Below are positions 1 to 6,144 of a DNA stretch of 6,391 nt, one piece after another; position 1 is the first letter of the stretch, and each line of letters starts with the position of its first letter. Both the position numbers and the translations under genes were made by a program. This DNA comes from Chloroflexota bacterium (lineage in GTDB: Bacteria; Chloroflexota; UBA6077): the NCBI GenBank assembly GCA_021788565.1, contig JAJYKO010000339.1, forward strand, positions 1 to 6,391. The letters run 5' to 3'. The notes beneath the pieces are model-generated. The model was not told where the DNA came from. It worked only from the letters and a program-made list of their open reading frames with translations, and did not search any database.

Positions 1-1
1 T

Positions 2-1453
2 AACACGGGCGACCGGGCCGTCCACGAATTCGTGGACATCCTCGAGGCTCACAGCCGGATCGCACCCGACGACATCGATCTCAGCGTCTCGGATCGGGAC
101 GTGGACGTCCTCATTGTGGGTGGTGGTGGAGGAGGCTCCACGGCCGCGCTGATGGCTCACGATGGGGGAGCCAAGGTGTTGCTGACGACGAAGCTACGCC
201 ACGGCGACTCCAACACCATCATGGCCGAGGGGGGCATAGCAGCCGCCACAGAGCCCGAGGACTCGCCCATGCTGCACTTCCTCGACACCATGGGGGGCGG
301 CAGATACCAGAACGTCCGGGAGCTAGTGGCGGCCCTGGTGCTTGAGGCTCCCCTAATTGTGGAGTGGCTGGAAAGCCTGGGAGTTATGTTCGATCGGCTG
401 CCTGATGGCTCCATCCTCACTCACGCGCCGGGTGGCCACAGCCGGCGACGCTCCCACTCCTGCCGGGACATGACCGGCCTGGAGATAATGCGGGTGTTGC
501 GCGACCAGATCCGGACCAAGGGCATCGAGGTGATGGAGTTTAGTCCCGCCATCGAGCTGCTGACGGATGGCGGAGGCCGCTGCACGGGCGCCCTGCTGTA
601 CAACTTCGACACCCACACCTACGCGGTGGTCAGGGCCAAGACGACGATCCTGGCCACCGGAGGCATAGGGCGACTTCACCCCAGGCAGTTTCCCACGTCC
701 AATCACTATGGGGCCACGGCCGATGGCCTGGCGATGGCGTACCGAGCCGGCGCGAAGCTGATCTATATGGACGCGATTCAGTACCATCCGACGGGTGTCG
801 CCTGGCCGGAGCAGCTACTGGGTCTGCTGATCACCGAAGCCCTGAGGGCTCATGGAGCGCAGCTAGTAAACGTGGAGGGGCGGCAGTTCGTCCACCCGTT
901 GGAAACCCGCGACACGGTGTCCTCCGCCATCATCCGAGAGTGCGATGAGCGGGGCACTGGCGTCATGACTCCCACCGGGATGCAGGGTGCATGGCTGGAC
1001 ACCCCGATGATCGATATCCTGGGCGGAAAGGGTAAGTTCGAGCGGATGTTCACGGGGATCTTCAAACGCTTCCGCGGATACGACATCGACGTGACCCGCG
1101 AGCCCATCCTGATGTACCCCACCCAACACTACCAGAACGGCGGAATACTGACTGACGAGCACGGCCGGACCAATATCCCAGGCCTGTACGCGGCCGGCGA
1201 GGTAGCGGGGGGCGTCCACGGCCGGAACCGTCTGGGGGCCAACTCTCTCGTTGACATCTTCGTGTTTGGCCGTCGATCCGGCATCCACGCGGCAGCGCAA
1301 GCAAGGGACACGGAGTTCGGCGAGCTGGGCCTCGAGCACGTTAGGCGGTACGAGGAAGAGCTTCGCCAGTCTGGAACCGACACGACGAGGGTCTCGCCGA
1401 TACTCTTGCCAGACTACAGCACTCCCGAAAGCAGGAAGCGGAGGATCAACTAG
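2..1453 (+). CDS. Fumarate reductase/succinate dehydrogenase-type FAD flavoprotein (5' end probably outside window)
   Basis: Likely oxidises or reduces a succinate-like dicarboxylate in the cytoplasm using FAD; no signal peptide is seen. Numbering from the GTG at 32: a Rossmann dinucleotide motif (VGGGGGG, residues 29-35), the FAD-region motif SNTIMAEGG (60-68), and four residues matching the SdhA catalytic set: H252 in YHPTG, R293 in TRDTVS, H366 in PTQHYQNGG and R400 in NRLGANSL. The histidine that binds FAD covalently in SdhA is Asn61 here, so FAD is probably non-covalent, as in L-aspartate oxidase and soluble fumarate reductases. The protein stops about 70 residues after NRLGANSL and lacks the usual C-terminal domain with its RRESRGAH motif. 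The frame stays open to the left edge, and the residues before GTG 32 (AVHEFVDILEAH) look like real protein, so the start is probably upstream. GTG 32 has no clear ribosome site. Family firm; substrate unknown. Confidence 0.9.
   Translation, partial: NTGDRAVHEFVDILEAHSRIAPDDIDLSVSDRDVDVLIVGGGGGGSTAALMAHDGGAKVLLTTKLRHGDSNTIMAEGGIAAATEPEDSPMLHFLDTMGGGRYQNVRELVAALVLEAPLIVEWLESLGVMFDRLPDGSILTHAPGGHSRRRSHSCRDMTGLEIMRVLRDQIRTKGIEVMEFSPAIELLTDGGGRCTGALLYNFDTHTYAVVRAKTTILATGGIGRLHPRQFPTSNHYGATADGLAMAYRAGAKLIYMDAIQYHPTGVAWPEQLLGLLITEALRAHGAQLVNVEGRQFVHPLETRDTVSSAIIRECDERGTGVMTPTGMQGAWLDTPMIDILGGKGKFERMFTGIFKRFRGYDIDVTREPILMYPTQHYQNGGILTDEHGRTNIPGLYAAGEVAGGVHGRNRLGANSLVDIFVFGRRSGIHAAAQARDTEFGELGLEHVRRYEEELRQSGTDTTRVSPILLPDYSTPESRKRRIN
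20..37. repeat. 18-bp perfect palindrome
   Basis: GTCCACGAATTCGTGGAC reads the same on both strands, with GAATTC at its centre. It overlaps the GTG at 32. If the flavoprotein really began there, this could be an operator; if the gene extends upstream, as I favour, it is coding (VHEFVD) and may be chance. The observation is certain; the function is unknown. Confidence 0.35.
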
Positions 1454-1490
1454 GGGGTAATATCAGGAGAGGGAAGGGGTTCAGACTGCC

Positions 1491-2003
1491 ATGGAGAGCC
1501 TGAGACTCGAGACTCCGATTCCCGCGCAGATAGCGAGCTCGTTAAGGGTGGGACAGGCCTTCGAGATCTACGGCAATATCCTCTGCGGACGGGATGCCGT
1601 ACTGCCGAAGCTGGTCAAGATGGCCGAGGCCCGCACCCTGGGCGAACTGGCCAAGCACCTGGAGGGCGCCGTGATCTTTCACACTGCTGTCAGCCGTGCC
1701 GGTATCGGTCCAACCAGCAGCAATAAGGTGGAGATCGAGCGCAGCATCGGGCCTCTGTCCGCGGCAGGGGTGCGGATTCACCTGGGCAAGGGGGCAATAG
1801 GCGCTGACACTGTGTTGAGCATGTCCAGCAGCGGCTCGGTCTTCGCGGTGACGCCCCCTGCCACGGCCCTGTTTATGGACAAGATTGTCCGGCAGAGGGT
1901 GCTGGCGTTTCCCGAAGAGGGGATGGAGGCGCTGTTCGAGGTGGAAGTTGCCGGCCTTCCCGGGATCGTAGCAGCGGCGCGCGGTGAGAGCATCTTCTCA
2001 TGA
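1491..2003 (+). CDS. Class I fumarase / L-tartrate dehydratase-type hydro-lyase, beta subunit (TtdB-like)
   Basis: The 170-residue protein matches the fumarase C-terminal (beta) domain, which pairs with an iron-sulfur alpha subunit to add or remove water on a dicarboxylic acid. Visible family motifs are GNILCGRDAVLPKL (residues 28-41, the usual G-x-I-x-x-x-RD element), GPTSSNKVE (73-81, normally GPTTSxRMD) and HLGKGA (97-102). The arginine normally found in GPTTSxRM is Lys79, and the histidine that usually follows RDxA is missing; both could affect substrate binding. Length is close to that of stand-alone beta subunits. The ATG at 1491 follows a purine-rich stretch (GGAGAGGGAAGGGG, 1466-1479), a plausible though loosely spaced ribosome site. 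The gene lies 37 bases after the flavoprotein and directly before the alpha subunit, the reverse of the common alpha-beta order. Family confident; substrate (fumarate/malate, mesaconate/citramalate, tartrate) unresolved. Confidence 0.87.
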   Translation: MESLRLETPIPAQIASSLRVGQAFEIYGNILCGRDAVLPKLVKMAEARTLGELAKHLEGAVIFHTAVSRAGIGPTSSNKVEIERSIGPLSAAGVRIHLGKGAIGADTVLSMSSSGSVFAVTPPATALFMDKIVRQRVLAFPEEGMEALFEVEVAGLPGIVAAARGESIFS

Positions 2004-2009
2004 TGAGGG

Positions 2010-2918
2010 GTGCCGAGCATTGCCTGGAGTGGGGACGGGATCGTGAGACCACATGAAAAGATAGTGATCGCGGTCAGGGAAGCACTCATCGAGGCCGCGA
2101 CGACATTCCGTGGGGATCAGTACAGGGCTTACGCGAGGGCGGTGGAGAGTGAGAGCAATGAAGCCTCGCGATGGGCCATGCAGGCAATGATCGAGAATGC
2201 CAGAATCGCGGCCGCCAAGAGGTACCCGCTGTGCGACGACACGGGCATTCCGCACATCTTCCTCGAAGTCGGAGCAGAGGTTCCCCTAAACGGAGATTTG
2301 CTGGCCGCGGTCGGGGAGGGGGTGGCCGAAGGTCAGCGCAGCCTCCCGACACGCCCGATGGGGTTGAACGGAAACGACGAAGAGCGACTGTCCCAGAGTG
2401 GCGGACTCTCCGACGACCCCGGTGCAGTGGTACCCCCAGCCATGCTTCTGAGGTCGGTCCCTGGCGATGAGCTCCGCATCACGGTGATACTGCTTGGCGG
2501 CGGACCCGAGATACGCTCTCAGACCTACCGGGTTTTTCACGAGCGGAGCGCTGAGAAGGTGATCCGAGAGGCCGGCAAGTGGGCGATGGAAGCGGCGGCG
2601 AAACTGGGGTGCACTCCCACGGTGCCGTGCATTGGAGTTGGCCGAACCCACTATGAGGCAACCACCTTGATGCTGCAGGCGATGAAGGAGGGCGACTTCG
2701 ACCATCAGAGCGAGTGGGAGGCGATGGTGACAGAGATGGTTAACTCCACATCGACCGGTGCACTCGGGTTGCGCGGGTCAGTGACGGCGTTGGGATCCTT
2801 CATCAAGGTGGGTCCGCAGCGGGCAAGCGGGCTGCGCATGGTGAGCATGCGGCCGGGTTGCGCGATTGATCCCAGGCGCGGGACAGCGGTGTTGAAAGCG
2901 GTGGACCTGCGCGACTAG
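2010..2918 (+). CDS. Class I fumarase / L-tartrate dehydratase-type hydro-lyase, alpha subunit (TtdA-like)
   Basis: This is the iron-sulfur catalytic half of a two-subunit hydro-lyase. Numbered from GTG 2010, three cysteines fit the expected 4Fe-4S ligands: C75 in PLCDDTG (usually CQDTG), C201 or C207 in GCTPTVPCIGVG, and C284 in RPGCAIDPRR. Further family elements are LLGGGPE (161-167), ALGLRGSVTALG (251-262) and a downstream basic RR. Gln of CQDTG is Asp76 here, next to the cluster and, as I recall from class I fumarase structures, a substrate-contact position. Two starts are possible: GTG 2010, 6 bases after the beta-subunit stop with poor ribosome-site spacing, or GTG 2043, preceded by GGAG and GGGGACGGG (2026-2039) and giving about 291 residues starting at RPHEKIV. 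I cannot choose firmly. The tight junction with the beta gene supports a co-expressed heteromer. Substrate not determined. Confidence 0.87.
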   Translation: MPSIAWSGDGIVRPHEKIVIAVREALIEAATTFRGDQYRAYARAVESESNEASRWAMQAMIENARIAAAKRYPLCDDTGIPHIFLEVGAEVPLNGDLLAAVGEGVAEGQRSLPTRPMGLNGNDEERLSQSGGLSDDPGAVVPPAMLLRSVPGDELRITVILLGGGPEIRSQTYRVFHERSAEKVIREAGKWAMEAAAKLGCTPTVPCIGVGRTHYEATTLMLQAMKEGDFDHQSEWEAMVTEMVNSTSTGALGLRGSVTALGSFIKVGPQRASGLRMVSMRPGCAIDPRRGTAVLKAVDLRD

Positions 2919-2935
2919 GCATTCGCGGCGAGATG

Positions 2936-2942
2936 AAAGGAG
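2936..2942 (+). promoter_or_regulatory. Strong Shine-Dalgarno site for the MmgE/PrpD gene
   Basis: AAAGGAG lies 7 bases before the ATG at 2950. It extends to GAAAGGAG, which pairs with the conserved 3' end of bacterial 16S rRNA, and fixes that start codon. It sits in the 31-base gap after the alpha-subunit gene. Confidence 0.8.
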
Positions 2943-2949
2943 AAGTAGT

Positions 2950-4293
2950 ATGACGACGGCTGCTTTCGCCAACTTCGCGGCCGGTCTCCGCTATGAGGAT
3001 CTGCCGGCGGAGGCCGTGAGGGCCACCCGACGCGTGTTCCTCGATTGGTTGGGCAACGCATACGCCGGAGCCGCCACACGCACCGGGCAAATCATCGCGG
3101 GCGTCCTGAGCGAAGCCGGAGGTGCTGCCCAGGCCAGGCTCATCGGGTTCGACACCAGGAGCTCGGCGATCAACGCCGCTCTGATCAACGGCGCGACGAG
3201 CCACGTCGTGGAGTTCGACGACATCTACCGGGATGCGCTGTACCACCCGGGCTCTCCGACCATTGCGGCCGCGCTGGCCATGGCCGAAAAGCTGCATGCA
3301 GATGGCAAGCGGCTGATCGCTGGGATCGTCGCGGGTTACGAGGTGGGGACTCGAATCGGAGAGGCGGTCAACCCCTCTCACTACAGGTACTGGCATACCA
3401 CGGGTACCGTTGGCACCTTCGGAGCGGCAGCCGCTGCCGGAAACCTGCTGGGGCTGAATGCCGAACAGATGACCTGGGCGCTCGGGAACGCCGGTACTCA
3501 GGCAGCTGGACTATGGCAGTTCCTGGAAGACGGCCAGATGATGAGCAAGCCCCTTCACTCCGGCAAAGCCGCCAGCAGTGGGGTGTTGAGCGCCCTGCTG
3601 GCGCAGCGCGGCTTCAACGGTGCGACACGAATCCTCGAGGGAACTAAGGGGTTCTGTGTGGCGACTGCCAGCGACTGGAGTTTCGACAAAGTCTTGCCGA
3701 GCCTCGGTCAGCGCTACAATATCGCGTCCACCACGTTCAAGGCTCATGCCTCGTGCGGGCACACCCATCCGGCGATCGACGCGACGCTCGCCATCGCGCG
3801 GGAGTACACGATCCGAGCCAAGGACGTGAGCAGCGTGAGAGTTCGCACTTACTCCCTGGCCCACACGGTCGCGGGCAATCCCTCGCCCAACACGATCGAG
3901 CAGGCCAAGTTCAGCATACCTTTCTGCGTTGCTACCGTCCTTCGCTTCGGAAAGGCTGGAACGGCCGAGTTCGCCTCCGACCGGATCGGCGACCCGGAGA
4001 CCGTGGCACTGATGAATCGAGTATCCGTGGAGCCGGATCCGGAGTTGAGCAGCCTGGCGCCGAAGAAGCGGCCCGCTATCGTCGAGATCGTGACCCACGA
4101 CGGCCGAAGCTTTGTTCATCGGGTGGATTTCCGAAAAGGGGATCCCGAGAACCCGCCGACCCAATCCGAACTGGAGACGAAGTTCCTGGACCTGGCGGCA
4201 GCCTCCGTTCCCAGAGAAGAGGGCACTGCCATTACCGAAGCCGTCTCGCGCCTGGACAAGATTGAGGATGTCTCAACGCTGCTTTGGAGGTGA
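2950..4293 (+). CDS. MmgE/PrpD family protein (2-methylcitrate dehydratase / cis-aconitate decarboxylase-like)
   Basis: The 447-residue protein is full length for this metal-independent family, which includes PrpD (2-methylcitrate dehydratase) and cis-aconitate decarboxylase. Motifs in order: VVEFDDIYRDALYHPGSP (residues 86-103), YWHTTGTVGTFGAAAAAG (147-164), MMSKPLHSGKAASSG (197-211), TTFKAHASCGHTHPAIDA (261-278), KFSIPFCVA (320-328) and the C-terminal NPPTQSELETKF (401-412). Predicted active-site positions H99, H149, K200 and K264 are kept. In the first motif, Glu88 and Ile92 stand where cis-aconitate decarboxylase has Asp and Thr (alignment by eye), so specificity may differ from that enzyme. 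The start is set by a strong ribosome site. The last codons and stop double as the ribosome site of the next gene, implying translational coupling. Placement between a fumarase-type hydro-lyase and a CitE-like lyase suggests a step in di- or tricarboxylate breakdown. Many family members have no known substrate; none is assigned here. Confidence 0.92.
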   Translation: MTTAAFANFAAGLRYEDLPAEAVRATRRVFLDWLGNAYAGAATRTGQIIAGVLSEAGGAAQARLIGFDTRSSAINAALINGATSHVVEFDDIYRDALYHPGSPTIAAALAMAEKLHADGKRLIAGIVAGYEVGTRIGEAVNPSHYRYWHTTGTVGTFGAAAAAGNLLGLNAEQMTWALGNAGTQAAGLWQFLEDGQMMSKPLHSGKAASSGVLSALLAQRGFNGATRILEGTKGFCVATASDWSFDKVLPSLGQRYNIASTTFKAHASCGHTHPAIDATLAIAREYTIRAKDVSSVRVRTYSLAHTVAGNPSPNTIEQAKFSIPFCVATVLRFGKAGTAEFASDRIGDPETVALMNRVSVEPDPELSSLAPKKRPAIVEIVTHDGRSFVHRVDFRKGDPENPPTQSELETKFLDLAAASVPREEGTAITEAVSRLDKIEDVSTLLWR

Positions 4294-4295
4294 TC
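4286..4295 (+). promoter_or_regulatory. Extended Shine-Dalgarno site embedded in the upstream stop codon
   Basis: GGAGGTGATC is a 10-base match to the complement of the conserved 16S rRNA 3' end. It spans the final Trp-Arg codons and TGA stop (4291-4293) of the MmgE/PrpD gene, so ribosomes finishing that gene could re-initiate at the CitE-like gene. Spacing points to the TTG at 4299 (8 bases after GGAGG) rather than the ATG at 4311 (20 bases). Confidence 0.75.
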
Positions 4296-4298
4296 GGG

Positions 4299-5186
4299 TT
4301 GCTGTTACCAATGCGCACCTATCTCTACGTGCCTGGCAACAAGGCAGCGATGATCCGGAAAGCACCGCGCTACGGCGCGGATGTTCTCGTGCTGGATCTC
4401 GAAGACTCGGTGCCCCCAAATGAGAAGAGCAGCGCCAGGTCAATATTGGCGGAAATCCTGGCAGCTGGAGATCTCGGAGCCGCCACGGTGATGGTCAGGA
4501 TCAACCGCTTCGGGACAGGAGAGTCCGCTTTAGATCTTCCGTCCGTCGTGGTGGAGGGCGTCACGGGCCTGCGGATCCCAAAGGTCGAGTCTGCCGAGGA
4601 GATCCATGGGCTGGACGAAGCGGTTACAGCGCTGGAGCGCCAGACGGGGATGGTAGCGGGGGCTCTTCGATTCGTGCCGATCCTCGAGTCTCCGCTGGGA
4701 GTGCTGAGAGCGTTCGAAATCGCCACCGCCAGTCAGCGTGTCCTTGCCCTGAGCCTTGGCGGAGAGGACTTGACCGCGGCCCTGGGAACGGAGCGCACCC
4801 GAGATGCACTGGAGCTCCAGCATGCTCGGGGCCACATCGTCCTGTGTGCTGCCGCCGCGAATGTCGCTGCCATCGATACGATATACCCCGATGTGCAGGA
4901 CGAAGATGGTCTGCGAGATGAAACGCGGCGGATCAAGCAGATGGGTTTCTCGGGGAAGTCGGTGATCCATCCCAGGCAGATAGCTCCCATCCACGAAATC
5001 TTTGCCCCATCACGGGTGGAGGTGGAAAGGGCGCGGCGAATCGTCGAGGCATTTCAACGAGCGCAGGCCGAGGGATCGGGCGCCGTCGCCGTGGACGGCC
5101 GGATGGTGGATCTGCCGGTGGTGGCACGCGCCGCACACACCCTGGCGCTGGCGGGCGAGGGGTCGTTCGGGGGTAAGAATGAGTGA
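4299..5186 (+). CDS. HpcH/HpaI aldolase / citrate lyase beta-like protein (CitE-like, acyl-CoA lyase type)
   Basis: A TIM-barrel lyase family that makes or breaks C-C bonds in malyl-CoA, citramalyl-CoA, beta-methylmalyl-CoA or citryl thioesters, with Mg2+. Numbered from ATG 4311: RTYLYVPGN (2-10), VLDLEDSVPPNEK (27-39), MVRINR (61-66), RIPKVES (88-94), PILESPLG (123-130, predicted metal ligand E126), LSLGGEDL (147-154, predicted metal ligand D153), GFSGKSVIHPRQI (212-224) and a C-terminal DGRMVDLPVVARA (262-274). All core elements are present. The start is uncertain: TTG 4299 has the best ribosome-site spacing and adds four residues (MLLP); ATG 4311 matches the family N-terminus; TTG 4284 would lie inside the ribosome site and is unlikely. 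The reading frame overlaps the next gene by 8 bases. Context suggests it releases C2/C3 units, for example acetyl-CoA plus pyruvate or glyoxylate, at the end of the pathway (inference). Citrate lyase itself is unlikely because no CitD/CitF-like partners are visible. Confidence 0.9.
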   Translation: MLLPMRTYLYVPGNKAAMIRKAPRYGADVLVLDLEDSVPPNEKSSARSILAEILAAGDLGAATVMVRINRFGTGESALDLPSVVVEGVTGLRIPKVESAEEIHGLDEAVTALERQTGMVAGALRFVPILESPLGVLRAFEIATASQRVLALSLGGEDLTAALGTERTRDALELQHARGHIVLCAAAANVAAIDTIYPDVQDEDGLRDETRRIKQMGFSGKSVIHPRQIAPIHEIFAPSRVEVERARRIVEAFQRAQAEGSGAVAVDGRMVDLPVVARAAHTLALAGEGSFGGKNE

Positions 5187-6126
5187 CCTGCCCTTCACCC
5201 GCGTCGAAATCCTCGACCAGATCCTGGACCGGGCTCATCCCCCCGTCGCTCGGTTCAGGATCATATCCAGCGGCCTTGCCAGGAATCACACCCTGAAGGT
5301 AAGCGAGGATCTGACCGGCACCAAGGCGTGCCTGGCATGCGGAAACTGCGTCGACGCCTGCCCGGTGGTTGCCAGCAAACCTCCTCAGACCATGTTCGTG
5401 CGGACATCTATGCTGCTTGAGAATGTGGTGGGGACGGAGTGCCGGCGCTGCTACAAATGCGTCGCCGTTTGCCCCCAGGTCAGCCGCGCTGTTAAAGACT
5501 ATGTGCGCGGCTTCCGCCGCATCGAGCGAGCATCCCACTGGGACTTTCTGGTGTCGTATCTGATACTGATGACCACCGGTATCGTGATCAACCACTGGGG
5601 CAGTGAGTTGCCGGCGGATCTGCGGAGCTACCTCGGGGCGACGCACCGACTCTTCACGGTGGCGCTGGTGGCGGCGCCCATATTCCTGATGCTGTTCGAC
5701 TTTCACCACTTCCGGATGGCAGCGCGGCGGGCGCTCTCCTGGTCTCGCTCCGACGGTGATTGGCTCAGGGCCGCTTGGATGTGGTTCAGGAGCTTCGGGA
5801 AAAACGGGGCGCTTCACCGAGGGGCGTTTAACCCGGGCCAACGGTTCTGGTACCTCTATGTTCCTGCTGCGGTCGCAATATTCGCCATCACCGGGACCCT
5901 CAAGTGGCTGGGGCCAGACGTGATCGGGCCGCAGGCCGTCGCCGCGGCAACGGCTGTTCACGTCAGCGTCGCGGTCGCTACCGACGTGCTGCTGGCCATA
6001 CACGTCTACTTGAAGCTAGGCTGGCCCGTTCTTCGGGACATCGCGCGAGGAACCAAGCAACATCTGGAGCTTCGGGACCGGCGGAAGCATTCCTCGTTCG
6101 CGCGAGCCGCCGGCGAGCATCCGTGA
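5179..6126 (+). CDS. Two-cluster 4Fe-4S (HdrC-like) / di-haem cytochrome b fusion membrane protein
   Basis: A 315-residue protein that probably carries electrons between a cytoplasmic partner and the quinone pool. The N-terminal part holds two CxxCxxCxxxCP motifs (C51/54/57/61 and C88/91/94/98), typical of HdrC-like and SdhB-like 4Fe-4S domains. The C-terminal half has four predicted membrane helices (about 121-138, 154-175, 224-244 and 254-280). Candidate haem ligands are H120 (helix 1), H156 (helix 2), and H261 and H275 in helix 4, whose 14-residue spacing matches, as I recall, the FdnI-type formate dehydrogenase cytochrome b. Basic residues flank helix 1, fill the loop between helices 2 and 3 and form the tail, placing both ends and the FeS domain in the cytoplasm. 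The ATG at 5179 overlaps the previous stop (ATGAGTGA) and follows GGGGG; the frame is open further upstream but that part is out-of-frame lyase sequence. Likely redox partner: the flavoprotein at the operon's left end (inference). Confidence 0.9.
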   Translation: MSDLPFTRVEILDQILDRAHPPVARFRIISSGLARNHTLKVSEDLTGTKACLACGNCVDACPVVASKPPQTMFVRTSMLLENVVGTECRRCYKCVAVCPQVSRAVKDYVRGFRRIERASHWDFLVSYLILMTTGIVINHWGSELPADLRSYLGATHRLFTVALVAAPIFLMLFDFHHFRMAARRALSWSRSDGDWLRAAWMWFRSFGKNGALHRGAFNPGQRFWYLYVPAAVAIFAITGTLKWLGPDVIGPQAVAAATAVHVSVAVATDVLLAIHVYLKLGWPVLRDIARGTKQHLELRDRRKHSSFARAAGEHP

Positions 6127-6144
6127 TGCGTTTTGGGCAGCTGT

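Noticed and set aside
118..135. GGT/GGA codon run considered as a microsatellite or repeat
   Set aside because: It encodes the glycine-rich FAD-binding loop at the expected place in the flavoprotein.
2000..2053. ATG at 2000 or 2003 overlapping the beta-subunit stop, considered as the alpha-subunit start
   Set aside because: Both are out of frame with the alpha subunit; the frame from 2003 reaches a TGA after 17 codons.
5002..5178. Upstream extension of the FeS-cytochrome b reading frame
   Set aside because: This part overlaps the CitE-like C-terminal coding region out of frame, is Trp/Arg-rich and unlike any domain. The ATG at 5179 has a ribosome site and the typical short overlap with the previous stop.
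4933..6003. Long open frame on the minus strand (356 codons)
   Set aside because: It lies opposite the well-supported CitE-like and FeS-cytochrome b genes, has no recognisable domain and has the Arg/Pro/His-rich look of an antisense shadow in GC-rich DNA.
6127..6144. Possible bidirectional terminator between the convergent genes
   Set aside because: The gap is only 18 bases and contains no stem-loop with a T-tract that I can find.
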